In this document: positions 26,894-35,901 of the stretch, piece by piece | Layout: each line of letters starts with the position of its first letter | Position numbering within the stretch: the stretch's first letter is position 1 | DNA from: Actinomycetota bacterium | GTDB lineage: Bacteria > Actinomycetota > Acidimicrobiia > Acidimicrobiales > Acidimicrobiaceae | NCBI GenBank assembly: GCA_027366165.1 | Contig: DAHXKX010000102.1 | Coordinates: forward strand, 1 to 62,942 | Reading direction: 5' to 3' | Length of the DNA stretch: 62,942 nucleotides | Notes under the pieces: model-generated | Database searches by the model: none | Seen by the model: the letters and a program-made list of their open reading frames with translations, nothing else | Told to the model about the DNA's origin: nothing | Translations under genes and position numbers: made by a program

Positions 26894-27447
26894 TTAGCCC
26901 CCTTCTCCTTATCATCAAGAGCTGCCAAAAGCTTCGCCGCGCTACGGGCTCCTATTAATTCACGCCGACTGGCCTTTGTAATGGCCTGGTCTATAAGGCT
27001 GCCGTCGACGCCCTCGTCCATGGCAACCTCAATTGCAAGAGAGGGAGAGACGACCCGGATGTTATCTACTTCGTCGATTTGGTCTCTTGAAATATCTCTC
27101 ATTAAGAAGACGACATCTTTTCGAATTCGTCGTATCCGCAGACCCGGGGGTACTATGACTTCGATCCGACGGGGATTAACATCAGCGAGGTCCCAAAGGT
27201 CAAGAGCAGCTTCGCCAGCGAGAACACCATGGTCTCCAGCTAGAAGGACTGCCTCAGCATAGTCGTCGTGAGGGCGATGCGGTACTAAGGAAATTCGGTA
27301 TAGACCTCGTTCTCGCTGCTCAGCACGACCTCGCAATGCAAGCGCCCGAAGTCGCTGAGGGTCAACTCCGACTCTTCTAGCATCTTCTACTGTCACATAT
27401 CCGTGTTGCTGAATAGCAACCTCCAAGAGCACATCAAGCGCTGTCAT
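26890..27447 (-). CDS. AbiEi antitoxin, orphaned
   Basis: This 185-residue protein has an N-terminal winged helix (AIQQHGYVTVEDARRVGVDP) and a C-terminal AbiEi antitoxin domain (DLADVNPRRIEVIVPP). It is homologous along its length to the AbiEi encoded at 28204. ATG at 27447 aligns with that start; a longer frame to 27531 runs through the operator and is unlikely. AbiEi represses its own promoter and neutralises AbiEii. Here the toxin partner is reduced to 26 residues, so this is an antitoxin without its toxin, which could still cross-react with the second module. Confidence 0.83.
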   Translation of the reverse strand: MTALDVLLEVAIQQHGYVTVEDARRVGVDPQRLRALALRGRAEQRERGLYRISLVPHRPHDDYAEAVLLAGDHGVLAGEAALDLWDLADVNPRRIEVIVPPGLRIRRIRKDVVFLMRDISRDQIDEVDNIRVVSPSLAIEVAMDEGVDGSLIDQAITKASRRELIGARSAAKLLAALDDKEKGAK

Positions 27448-27507
27448 GACAATAGTGTACCTAATAACGACCTCTTTTACCACATTTATTCCAAATAATG
27501 CCATTTT

Positions 27508-27525
27508 CGTTCGTATTAACGAACG
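27508..27525. promoter_or_regulatory. Inverted repeat, probable AbiEi operator (module 1)
   Basis: CGTTCGT-N4-ACGAACG is a perfect 7-bp inverted repeat about 60 bases upstream of the abiEi start at 27447. AbiEi proteins are known to bind inverted repeats in their own promoters. Confidence 0.55.
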
Positions 27526-27772
27526 GAGCAATTGTCTACCCCAAGCACATATAAGTCAGAGTAAGTGGGCCGACAAAAGACTTCAAGGGAGACGACTTTC
27601 AAATTTCACTCTGGCAGACCAAATTTAGGGCATAACTGAAATCATGGCTCGAGAACTAGAAGGTGGTCAGACTCCACATGCATCCCTAGGAGCCTCGCAA
27701 AGTTGGGTTTTCCGAGGTCACAGTTGTCCAAACCCTACAACTTAATTGGCTCTGAACAGCATAAATATAAAG

Positions 27773-27814
27773 TGGGCCCGGTGGGACTCGAACCCACGAC
27801 CAAGGGATTATGAG
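27773..27814. repeat. Outer att copy: 3' half of tRNA-Ile2
   Basis: These 42 bases are identical to 32399-32440, the anticodon loop through the 3' end of tRNA-Ile2. No 5' half is present, so this is not a gene but an attachment-site copy. The adjoining 27815-27960 resembles 31094-31240 and contains repeated GTGTC boxes and two copies of GTTGGGTG, as expected for integrase arm sites. About 70 bases below 27773 also resemble the flank of the intact tRNA. Confidence 0.85.
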
Positions 27815-28115
27815 ATGGCTCCAAAGTGTCCGATCTAGTCGCCAAAGTGTCGCAGTGTGTCCCATAATAACAGCTCCCAGCTTTGCAACTTGAAGACCAT
27901 TGAAACTCAGTGAGACTGAATGGGACGCCCTCGGACACATTTGTTGGGTGGATTGTTGGGTGAAAACTCCTGCCGATGCTCCGCCTCGCCCAGCAAAGTG
28001 GACTTGAAACGACTTAGAGGTGGCGCCTCGATTCCACTGCAACCATTATGCGCTAACAAAACACCACCCGAAGCAATCATCAATGACTACCAAATCAGGA
28101 CAGCTCATCTACTAT

Positions 28116-28150
28116 GTGCAAAATCGTAGGATATAGATACGTTTTTGCAC
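28116..28150. promoter_or_regulatory. Inverted repeat, probable AbiEi operator (module 2)
   Basis: GTGCAAAATCGTA (28116-28128) and TACGTTTTTGCAC (28138-28150) form a 13-bp inverted repeat with one mismatch and a 9-base spacer. A third related half-site, GTGCATTATCGT, lies at 28169-28180. The abiEi start follows at 28204, so repression by its product is likely. Confidence 0.6.
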
Positions 28151-28203
28151 AGCCATAAATCTTTAAGTGTGCATTATCGTCTTCTGAGACTACACTAGTA
28201 CAT

Positions 28204-28788
28204 ATGGCTAGAATGACTGTTTTCGAGCGTCTGGTAGAGCGGGCCGCCGACCAACATGGCTTCATTCGCGCGGCCCAAGCCCAAGAGCTTTCCATCGACC
28301 CAGCCGTACTCCGCCAGCTTGCTGCCATTGGTCGTTTAGAACATCGGGGATGGGGCCTCTACCGGCTCGTAGCCATTCCTATCACTGAACAAGATGAATT
28401 CCACGAAGCTGTTTTGTGGGCCAATGGACGAGGAGTAATAGCAGGGGAATCAGCACTCGCCCTGTGGAACCTCGCAGACGTCAACCCAATGAAGATCGAG
28501 ATCATAGTCCCTCCCACCTACCAGCCTCGACGTCAGGGACGGGATCGATACATAACACGCCGACGAAAGCTAAAAGTGACCGACATCGACACAGTGAACA
28601 ACATTCCAGTGCTTACTCCGCAGGTCGCCATTGCCGATGCTATCAAGGTAGGCATCGCTGGTGGGCTCGTTACTCAGGCCATCGTGAATGCACGAGCACG
28701 TGAATTAATTGGCTCCGTTACCGAAGCTCGCCTTCGTGTCCAACTGGCAGACAGAGGTATATCCAAAAAATCATTGAGAAATGACTGA
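28204..28788 (+). CDS. abiEi: AbiEi antitoxin/transcriptional repressor
   Basis: This 194-residue protein has an N-terminal winged-helix domain (ADQHGFIRAAQAQELSIDP) and an AbiEi C-terminal domain (LWNLADVNPMKIEIIVPP). AbiEi is the antitoxin and autorepressor of type IV AbiE modules that block phage growth. It overlaps the toxin gene by 8 bases. The start ATG at 28204 is used; ATG at 28213 is also possible. Strong inverted repeats just upstream support autoregulation. The module sits inside an element bounded by tRNA-derived att copies, as often found for abortive-infection genes. Confidence 0.88.
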   Translation: MARMTVFERLVERAADQHGFIRAAQAQELSIDPAVLRQLAAIGRLEHRGWGLYRLVAIPITEQDEFHEAVLWANGRGVIAGESALALWNLADVNPMKIEIIVPPTYQPRRQGRDRYITRRRKLKVTDIDTVNNIPVLTPQVAIADAIKVGIAGGLVTQAIVNARARELIGSVTEARLRVQLADRGISKKSLRND

Positions 28789-29647
28789 ACAAAAACCATC
28801 TCCCAGCAATAAGCAACATCTGGAGCGTTTGCTAACGGAATGGTCCAAATCGGAAGGGATTACCGTTGCTCGGCTCCGCCATCTCATTGGTATATCAGTT
28901 ATTGCTCAGATGCTCGACGGATTGCCTGATGATAACGGAAGACATCGGATTGTGTTCAAGGGAGGTTCTGCCCTGATTATGCGTTTCGGACTGAACGCAC
29001 GAGCTACCAAGGATCTCGATGCCGCATTTCGTGGCGAGTTAGACGAAGCGGTCAGATTGATCCAAGGAAAAGCCATTACTGGCTGGCATGGATTCACTGG
29101 AAGGGTGACCGACGCACAGCCAATTGAAAAGGCGCGTACCTCGCCTTCGCCATTACGTTTCAAGATCAAACTCTCTTACTTAGAAAAGGACTTCATGACA
29201 GTCCCATTCGAAATATCTTCCGAAGAAGCCACTTCATTGCGCGACCCAGAAGTAATCAGCCTAGCAATCAGCCTTGAGCCCGTGAAACTCAAAGAACCGG
29301 ATGTCGTCGCATTCTTGCCTCTAAGGTTTCAGATTGCTCAGAAACTTCATGCCTGCACTGAAGCCTCCTCCGAAGATCACACCAATGATCGGGCACGCGA
29401 CCTCGCTGATATCATGCTCATAGAAGAACTCGGAGTTTCAACGATTGAACTACCGGAAATAAAATCGGCTTGTATCGAGATCTTCGCAACGAGAGCCGCG
29501 CAGCCTTGGCCTCCGATCATTAGAAAATTCCCAGGTTGGAATGCACTCTGGGGAAATCTCCAGCAGACCGAGGGACTATCAATCAGTCTGGAGGAGGCGA
29601 TAGATACCGTGAACAGTTTCGTATCGCGCATAAATACTGCCGAATAA
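28781..29647 (+). CDS. abiEii: AbiEii nucleotidyltransferase toxin
   Basis: This 288-residue protein is a DUF1814-type nucleotidyltransferase. The motif FKGGSALIMRF near residue 65 and KDLDAAF near 79 give the GGSAxxxR and DxD active-site elements. AbiEii transfers nucleotides onto RNA targets (related MenT toxins modify tRNA), halting growth. Length is typical, and the frame is intact, unlike its relatives at 26.8 and 18.7 kb. It is coupled to abiEi. Confidence 0.88.
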   Translation: MTEQKPSPSNKQHLERLLTEWSKSEGITVARLRHLIGISVIAQMLDGLPDDNGRHRIVFKGGSALIMRFGLNARATKDLDAAFRGELDEAVRLIQGKAITGWHGFTGRVTDAQPIEKARTSPSPLRFKIKLSYLEKDFMTVPFEISSEEATSLRDPEVISLAISLEPVKLKEPDVVAFLPLRFQIAQKLHACTEASSEDHTNDRARDLADIMLIEELGVSTIELPEIKSACIEIFATRAAQPWPPIIRKFPGWNALWGNLQQTEGLSISLEEAIDTVNSFVSRINTAE

Positions 29648-30083
29648 TTCTGACAAGAACTGCCTGCACAGGTCGGGAACCGCCCTCACCTTTCTGAATT
29701 CCAATTTGAAGATTGTCCCAGTTCTATCAACACCACTCAAATCGAATGATGTCTCTTATTCGGTGAGTCGATCAATGGATGATGCAGAATGTTTCACAGA
29801 ATTGACTAAGAGACTTTTGGTGGACCTTGAGCCACACAATACGAACCGCAACTCCGCCCGTTCCAGGCCTGCCCAAACCTGTTTAGTCCTCCCACCTATG
29901 CGACGAGGGACTCGAATCCTCGACCTCAGCCATGCACATTCGCTCGAACATTTTGTCTCCAAGCGAACCGAATTTCATCGCCCAGTTCAATTGAGGAAAA
30001 TAACCATGCGCAGAGACAAAGCCGAGAAGCCAACAATTCCCCAGGTAGGACAAGCAATGGGACTAGTGGCACCCTTTGAGCGC
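29648..30083. other. Intergenic with a possible tRNA 3'-arm fragment
   Basis: No gene is supported here. Near 29895-29930 the minus strand reads GAGGTCGAGGATTCGAGTCC followed by CTCGTCGC, resembling a variable loop plus T-arm of a tRNA, with a mismatch in the stem and no 5' half. It may be another decayed attachment site. Confidence 0.35.
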
Positions 30084-30518
30084 TTATCCAGCTAGCCCAT
30101 TTGCAAGGTCGTCAAAGAACGCTCGCCAACCCAATTCAGCTTGAGCATAATTCTCTGGTGGCATGTTTCCGCCGGACTGCGTGAACAGCATCTCCGTTCC
30201 TTCAGCGATCGCCTTGAGATCGACAGTCACTCGTTCAAATAGGTCGCCAGGACGATCGCTTAGGCTAAGTACAAGTCGATGCGGTGGCGCCAGTTCGAGA
30301 TAGGAGCCGTGCCAACTGATCTCATCACCGTCGCCTAGAATCATGCGAGCGCTCCACTCACCCCCAACCCTAAGATCCATGGTGACGTCTGCCACACTCG
30401 TGGACTCTGTACCAAACCATCGGCCGAAATCGACTGGGTTGGTCCACGCACCGAACACCTCTTCCGGGGAAGCGGCAAATGTACGCGTAATAGAGATATG
30501 GGGGATCATATCAGGCAT
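30084..30518 (-). CDS. SRPBCC/AHSA1-domain protein
   Basis: This 144-residue START-like fold protein (AHSA1, Aha1 C-terminal-like) has TFAASPEEVFGAWTNP at its start and WHGSYLELAPPHRLV in the middle. Such proteins bind hydrophobic ligands. They are commonly encoded after ArsR-type regulators, as here, where its ATG at 30518 overlaps the regulator stop by 8 bases (ATGCCTGA). The ligand is unknown. It lies inside the tRNA-bounded element. Confidence 0.85.
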   Translation of the reverse strand: MPDMIPHISITRTFAASPEEVFGAWTNPVDFGRWFGTESTSVADVTMDLRVGGEWSARMILGDGDEISWHGSYLELAPPHRLVLSLSDRPGDLFERVTVDLKAIAEGTEMLFTQSGGNMPPENYAQAELGWRAFFDDLANGLAG

Positions 30519-30870
30519 GTGCTGAACCTTTCTTCTTTGTGAGGTGTACATCGAGACGATCAAAAGAACTTTCCCAAAGTTCGCGATAATCACCGAGCCA
30601 GCCGCCAGCCGCAACGAGCGGTTCAATACGCAGTTTGCACGGGCGCTGCTGAGCTCTGCGACTTCTCTCGACGAGCCCGGCGAGTTCAAGCACACGCAAA
30701 TGTTTTGAGACAGCTTGAAAACTCATGGCAAATGGTTCCGCGAGTTCACCAACGGTAGCGTCACCCGACGCCAACCTGCGCACGATCGCACGCCGCGTTG
30801 GATCAGCAAGCGCCCCGAAAACCGCATCCAACTGCTGTTCCCTAACTTCTAGACTTCGTTGCTCAACCAT
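30511..30870 (-). CDS. ArsR-family regulator
   Basis: This 119-residue winged-helix protein starts at ATG 30870 (VEQRSLEVREQQLDAVF) and has the ArsR helix-turn-helix (LADPTRRAIVRRLASG, then FQAVSKHLRVLELAGLVE). No cysteine metal site is seen, so it probably responds to a non-metal signal, as do many ArsR/AHSA1 pairs. Two direct copies of GGTTGAATA occur at the start and about 40 bases upstream and could be its operator. It is coupled to the AHSA1 gene. Confidence 0.85.
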   Translation of the reverse strand: MVEQRSLEVREQQLDAVFGALADPTRRAIVRRLASGDATVGELAEPFAMSFQAVSKHLRVLELAGLVERSRRAQQRPCKLRIEPLVAAGGWLGDYRELWESSFDRLDVHLTKKKGSAHA

Positions 30871-31051
30871 TAGGTTGAATAATAAACGAGTTGGTCTCAG
30901 TTTGCAACTGATTGGTTGAATACATGTAATTACTCTCGTCGACCGTAATTGACATGTCAAAACACTCTGGTCGACGAACGAGAGCAGTACGAATCAAAAT
31001 CACGCTCGGCAAAGTAAAGTGTCAACCGCCAAACATTACGCACAACTTCAG

Positions 31052-31093
31052 TGGGCGCGGTGGGACTCGAACCCACGACCAAGGGATTATGAG
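31052..31093. repeat. Inner att copy: 3' half of tRNA-Ile2
   Basis: This copy matches 32399-32440 at 41 of 42 bases (one C to G near 31057) and lacks a tRNA 5' half. The next ~145 bases (31094-31240) are homologous to 27815-27960. It marks the junction between two tandem elements inserted at the same tRNA. Confidence 0.85.
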
Positions 31094-31240
31094 ATGGCTT
31101 GAAAGTGTCCGAGCAAGTAGTAAGGATGTCGCAGCCTGTTCCATAATTGTAGCTCCCGGCTTTGCATTCATATGGCTTTTGAAACACAGTGAGACTGGAT
31201 GGGACGCTCCCGGACACATTTGTTGGGTGATATGTTGGGT

Positions 31241-31652
31241 GCAAAGCTAGTAATCTGGGGAGCCCTAATGGACAATTTTCAAAGGAAATCGGGACGAACT
31301 TCCTGACAAACCTAGAATCTCCTTGTAAAATATGCCGGGCTGATAACTACGGTTGGATAGCCATAATCATACCGGGATCCCCTTCGAAACAAAAAGAAAT
31401 TGCCGAAGCCCATGTCTCTCACCAAATCCACTCTCCGATCGGTGAAGAACGATAGCGATAGGTAGCTACTATCGACCTTCAGATTATGATCCCCGTGGTA
31501 ACCTTATTGTCGCGATTACATCCAGCATTTGCCTATGGGCCAGCCTTGGACAATCCCGGCGTGACAAAACTCTACCAAATCATTACTTTAGGAATTTAAC
31601 CCATAAATCCCATCGAGACCATGATCATACTGGGACTCGTCTGGCTCGACAA
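31241..31652. other. Intergenic, no gene recognised
   Basis: About 410 bases inside the inner element hold no supported frame, structured RNA or repeat that I could identify. Confidence 0.5.
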
Positions 31653-31985
31653 TCAGGGAAGCTCTACAAGCGCTACATCCGGTCGTTCTAGTTCCAGAAG
31701 CACCTCTACGTGATTTTGGATGAGTGGAACTGCCATTTCCCGCCAACGACAATTACGTATGCCCAGATGTAAGACCTTCGGTGGCGGTCCATACAATGCG
31801 GCCATATCGCTGAAGTCACTATCGCGGGTGACAATCACAAAATCATGTTGGCCAGCATAAGACCAGATCTCAGCATCTTGGGCATTCTGAAGTCCCACAA
31901 GACAGACATGAGTACTCTCTGGGAAATATGACTCTAAAAGTGCCACCATGCGTCGCGAGAGATTCTCATCCAGCAAAAGCTTCAA
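31653..31985 (-). CDS. DUF5615 PIN-like toxin
   Basis: This 110-residue protein has the DUF5615 PIN-like fold: KLLLDENLSRR at the N-terminus with the first acidic residues, QDAEIW in the middle and VTRDSDFSD, all parts of the predicted nuclease site. The start is TTG at 31985, which overlaps the DUF433 stop as TTGA; the longer upstream frame is only an overlap with DUF433. DUF5615 and DUF433 form VapBC-like toxin-antitoxin pairs. It lies in the inner tRNA-bounded element. Confidence 0.82.
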   Translation of the reverse strand: MKLLLDENLSRRMVALLESYFPESTHVCLVGLQNAQDAEIWSYAGQHDFVIVTRDSDFSDMAALYGPPPKVLHLGIRNCRWREMAVPLIQNHVEVLLELERPDVALVELP

Positions 31986-32212
31986 ACAGCCATCCTTACG
32001 CTGCCATGCTCTCGCTCGGCGGCATAAGCCAGACACGCCAATATATCCTCGCGCTCTAACTCAGGGAAATCTTCCAGAATCTCCTCTTGCGACTCGCCGG
32101 AAGCCAGCAGAGAAAGCACGTCATAGACGGTGACTCGCAATCCACGAACGCAGGGCTTACCTCCACGCTTTCCAGCTTCCATGGTGATCCGTCCTTGAGT
32201 TTGCATTGCCAC
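31982..32212 (-). CDS. DUF433 antitoxin
   Basis: This 76-residue protein matches DUF433 (GGKPCVRGLRVTVYDVLSLL, then ASGESQEEILEDFPEL), a small winged-helix antitoxin that pairs with DUF5615. The true start may be ATG at 32212 or the next ATG two codons on. The toxin gene overlaps its stop by four bases. Confidence 0.85.
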   Translation of the reverse strand: MAMQTQGRITMEAGKRGGKPCVRGLRVTVYDVLSLLASGESQEEILEDFPELEREDILACLAYAAEREHGSVRMAV

Positions 32213-32398
32213 CCCTTACGACCTTGCCTAGAATGGTTATTTCTTAATTCTACACCGTAGAGCTTTGCGAGCTAACGATCATGTCCATATGATCTTATAG
32301 GGCAAGTCTTGGACCAGAATGACTGTAATGTAGGGTTTTTCGCGGGCTAGTGCTATCCACACTCTAGACTTTATCAGCCCTGACCAGCATAAATAAAG

Positions 32399-32472
<74 letters not shown>

Positions 32473-32514
32473 CTGGTTTGATGGTAGCTGCCTAGGACAC
32501 AGGTGGCAGCAAAG

Positions 32515-32587
32515 CTCCGGGGGAGAGACTCGAACTCTCAACCACACGATTAACAGTCGCGTGCTCTGCCAATTGAGCTACCCCGGA
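32515..32587 (-). tRNA. tRNA-Asn (GUU)
   Basis: The 73-base minus-strand sequence has acceptor TCCGGGG/CCCCGGA, anticodon loop CTGTTAA with GUU, T-arm GAGAG/CTCTC with TTCGAGT, and discriminator G. It lies 42 bases from tRNA-Ile2. Confidence 0.95.
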
Positions 32588-32669
32588 ATACAGCCCAAAA
32601 ACGTCTTTGAGGCGAAACTCAATCTAATACAGCCCAGCTGCCCTTCAGTCAGGTTTTGCGAATTTACCT

Positions 32670-33590
32670 TTACTCTTCCCACAATCCCTTGAGCACCTCG
32701 GAAAGTTCGGGTCGCCTGAGACGCACGATAGCCTTCTGCTCAATGTGTCTCAACTTCTCCTTGGTCCTGCTGAACTTCTTCGCGGTTTCATCTAATGAGT
32801 GGGGCCGATCACAATCGAGTCCGAACCGATATGACATGATCTCGCGGTCAGCGGATGGGAGCAACAAGAGAACTTCTCTAATCGCAGTCACGATTGCATC
32901 CCTGGATACATTCTCATCAGGTTTGGTAGCGCTCTCATCTTCGACAACGTCGGAAAAGGTTGAGTCATTCTCGGCGCCAATCTGCTGTTCCAACGACACG
33001 GCATCGCTGGAATATTGCATGAGTTCAAGAATATGAGCAACCGGCACCTCCATGTTCTCTGCAAGCTCATCCAGGGTTGGCTCGCGTGATGATGACTGCT
33101 GCAGTCGCCTTTGCACCATGAAAAGCTGAGCCAGCTCCTCCGCCACATACTGGGGAACCCTAATTGCACGGGACTGGTCGCCAATTGCCTTGATGATCGA
33201 CTGACGGACCCACCATGTCGCATAGGTGGAGAACTTGAAGCCACGAGAATAGTCAAACTTCTCAACTGCCCTCATTAGCCCGATATTACCCTCCTGAATG
33301 ATGTCCAAAAAGGGCAACCCCCGGTTGCGGTACTTCTTTGCGATTGAGACCACTAGTCGCAGATTAGCCTTTGTAAGGCCCTCTCGAGCATGTAGACCGT
33401 CTGCAACCCTACGCTGGTCTCCTGGATCTTCCTCTGAAGTTCCAAGCCTTTTCTGAGCTTCTAAGGCCTCCAGAATCCTTTGCGAAAGCCTCCGTTCCTC
33501 CTCGACGTGAAGGAGCGGTGTCTCGGCAATCTCTCTTAGATATCTTCGGACATCCTCCGTGGCCTGGGAATCGTAGTTGCTCATCGTCAT
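32670..33590 (-). CDS. RNA polymerase sigma-70 family factor (RpoD-like, group 1/2)
   Basis: This 306-residue factor contains region 1.2 (DVRRYLREI), regions 2.1-2.4 ([44 protein letters not shown]), region 3 and region 4. It starts at ATG 33590, which overlaps the dnaG stop (ATGA). The dnaG-sigma order is the classic macromolecular synthesis arrangement. It lacks a long region 1.1. Region 4.2 is unusual ([12 protein letters not shown] instead of TRERIRQIE), so it may be a group 2 factor rather than the primary one. Confidence 0.88.
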   Translation of the reverse strand: MTMSNYDSQATEDVRRYLREIAETPLLHVEEERRLSQRILEALEAQKRLGTSEEDPGDQRRVADGLHAREGLTKANLRLVVSIAKKYRNRGLPFLDIIQEGNIGLMRAVEKFDYSRGFKFSTYATWWVRQSIIKAIGDQSRAIRVPQYVAEELAQLFMVQRRLQQSSSREPTLDELAENMEVPVAHILELMQYSSDAVSLEQQIGAENDSTFSDVVEDESATKPDENVSRDAIVTAIREVLLLLPSADREIMSYRFGLDCDRPHSLDETAKKFSRTKEKLRHIEQKAIVRLRRPELSEVLKGLWEE

Positions 33591-35479
33591 GCCTCGGCTT
33601 CGCCCTGAACCAGCCAAACCAGGAGTTGACCAGTGGCATCGATCTTCTCGCTCCCTCCGGAGCGGAGACCCTCCTGCAAAAGTCGTATCCTTGAGAGCTC
33701 TGCGGATAGCTCTCTCAGCTTGTCTGAGGAAGGATCGAGAGACCGGGATTCCACCTTCATTTGCTCAAGCCTTCTATTGACCCCCCGTTCCACAAGGCGC
33801 GATACTACGTCGAAAGGTTCCGATTTCGGAGCTTCCACTGCGAGACGTATGAAAAGCTCCTTGGCTTCTCTGCCGGCAATATCCGCTCTTGCTCCTGCCT
33901 CTGAGATCTGGGTCACCCCTTCAAGTGCAATCCGAAGCGCCCTGTGAGTGGGATGAGTGAACAGCACAAGCGGAAAAAACTCGCCCATCTCTTCAAGGTT
34001 GTGGACCAGCGTTTTCAAACCTTCAATTGCCGGCCTGTCAGAAAGGCCGAGAGCCTGGGCACTGATAGGTTTGTACTCCATCGCGCTATTTTCAGTAGCA
34101 CCCGACTGACCTTCCTGAGCTCCCGCTGGGCTGGAAGAGCGCATGTGCGGTTCAGGCTCATCTCCGAAATAGTGCCTTGACCGCAACGCCTGTTCAAGCT
34201 TCACATGAAGATCGTTCATCTCGAATCGACACTTGTCGGCCACCTGAATCAGATAGTCGTTGCGCACCAAGGCATTGGGATGCTCCGAAATGACCACAAT
34301 TGCATCATCTGCAATTCTGGCTCTGCCTTCGATACTCGATAAATCGCCCGCATCAAATAGCCGTTGAAGCCTGAAGGCCATAAATGGCTTTGCACCGCTG
34401 ACGGCACCTTGGAGTCTCACCGGATCCTTCTGGCCCAACTCACCCGGATCAATGCCATCGGGCAGATCTGCAACATATATCTCAAGCTTGTGCTTCTTTT
34501 CCCACTGGTAGAACTTCTCAGTGGCACTAATGCCAGCACTGTCCGCATCGAAGGCGAGCACTATACGCTTCGAAAAGCTTTTGATTTTGGAGACGTGGTC
34601 CTCAGTCAGCGCCGTTCCACAGGTTGCCACCGCTCTTGGAATTCCGGCCTTGAAAAACGCGATGACGTCGGTATAGCCCTCGCAGATGATGATTTCTCCT
34701 TTGGCCACCACTTCGGCCTTGGCAAGATTCAGGCCGTAAAGAGTCTTCCGCTTCGAGTACAGGGCGGTCTCGGGAGAGTTCTTGTATTTCGATGCCGACT
34801 GGCCATTGCCATCCACCTGAGCTGACGGAAGTACCCGTCCACCGAGAGCGATTGGTTTGCCTGACGATTCGAAAATTGGAAAGATTATGCGGGCACGTAG
34901 CTGATCCACAGGTCTTCCGTTCTTGTCTTTGTACCCAAGTCCGGCGTCAACAAAAACCTCCTCGGAAACCGCGAGATGGCCAAACAGGGCCGCCGGTCCA
35001 TCAGGCGCCCAGCCAAGTTGAAACCTCTCCCAATCGTTTCCGTCCAAACCTCGGGACTCGAGGTAATCACGAGCCTGCTGCCCACCGGGACTCTTCACCA
35101 GCTGACCGTGGTAGAACTCGACGGCCTTCGCAAGTGCCGACTGCAGCGAAGACCGCTTCGAGGCATGTTTGGACAACTCTTCCGAATCGTAGGTCAGCAT
35201 GATCCCCGCCCTTCCGGCAAGGTACTCAACCGCTGGCACGAAATCCAGTCGCTCGATCTGGCGCACGAATGAAATGGCATCGCCCGAAGCATGACAGCCA
35301 AAGCAATAGTAGAAGCCCTCCTCGGCATTGACGCTGAACGACGGAGTGTTTTCGGGGTGGAAAGGGCAAAGACCAACATATCGCAGCCCCACCCTCTTGA
35401 GCGCCACATGCTCCCCTATCAACGTCAGAATGTCGGTCTGATCCAAGACCTTTAACACATCGTCCTCGTTGATTAACAA
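33587..35479 (-). CDS. dnaG: DNA primase
   Basis: This primase of about 630 residues makes RNA primers at the replication fork. The N-terminal zinc finger is CPFH...CFGC near residues 35-60, followed by the catalytic core with the TOPRIM elements [12 protein letters not shown] and AFDADSAG, and a C-terminal helicase-binding region. The start is uncertain: TTG at 35479 follows GGGG and aligns with usual DnaG N-termini, while TTG at 35494 or a longer frame to 35560 are alternatives. It is coupled to the sigma gene. Confidence 0.92.
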   Translation of the reverse strand: MLINEDDVLKVLDQTDILTLIGEHVALKRVGLRYVGLCPFHPENTPSFSVNAEEGFYYCFGCHASGDAISFVRQIERLDFVPAVEYLAGRAGIMLTYDSEELSKHASKRSSLQSALAKAVEFYHGQLVKSPGGQQARDYLESRGLDGNDWERFQLGWAPDGPAALFGHLAVSEEVFVDAGLGYKDKNGRPVDQLRARIIFPIFESSGKPIALGGRVLPSAQVDGNGQSASKYKNSPETALYSKRKTLYGLNLAKAEVVAKGEIIICEGYTDVIAFFKAGIPRAVATCGTALTEDHVSKIKSFSKRIVLAFDADSAGISATEKFYQWEKKHKLEIYVADLPDGIDPGELGQKDPVRLQGAVSGAKPFMAFRLQRLFDAGDLSSIEGRARIADDAIVVISEHPNALVRNDYLIQVADKCRFEMNDLHVKLEQALRSRHYFGDEPEPHMRSSSPAGAQEGQSGATENSAMEYKPISAQALGLSDRPAIEGLKTLVHNLEEMGEFFPLVLFTHPTHRALRIALEGVTQISEAGARADIAGREAKELFIRLAVEAPKSEPFDVVSRLVERGVNRRLEQMKVESRSLDPSSDKLRELSAELSRIRLLQEGLRSGGSEKIDATGQLLVWLVQGEAEA

Positions 35480-35560
35480 GCTATCCCCATCCAAATTCCG
35501 TAAAAGCCCACCTCGAGGAGGCCTAAAGCTTGAGCCTAGCAATGGACTCCAACAAACCAA

Positions 35561-35901
35561 GTTTTAGCGCATCCCCAAATTAGAACCCCAATCATCAAAT
35601 TTCCCACAAATCGACCTCCAACAAAAGGTCCTACGAGCCGAAACTGAGAAATTCAAACAAATCGTGCGTGCAGCACAGCCCGTCTAACCATCGGTACAGC
35701 AAATTCCCAGCAATTCGCAACAGCCAGTCGACCAGAAACCACATGCCTTGCCTGAGCCTTTCCGCCCGGACTTAATCACAGGGAGCACCCTTCCCTCTGC
35801 CTGGCCGGATGAAGTCTTGACTGGTCGAACTCCATGCATCGGACTTCGTAACACGGTATGGTTGGAGTTCAAATCGGCGAATTACGGGAGACATAGTTCA
35901 C
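35561..35901. other. Divergent intergenic region
   Basis: About 340 bases separate dnaG and the alcohol dehydrogenase and should hold both promoters. No convincing -10/-35 pair, repeat or structured RNA was identified. Confidence 0.5.

Noticed and set aside
27686-28042. Short minus-strand frames running through the partial tRNA copy
   Set aside because: They arise from translation of the tRNA 3' half (typical SHNPLVVGSSPT-like peptides) and are not genes. The same applies to 30957-31244.
29706-30095. 129-codon plus-strand frame between abiEii and the AHSA1 gene
   Set aside because: No motif or ribosome site, and it covers a tRNA-arm-like fragment and overlaps the end of the AHSA1 gene on the other strand.
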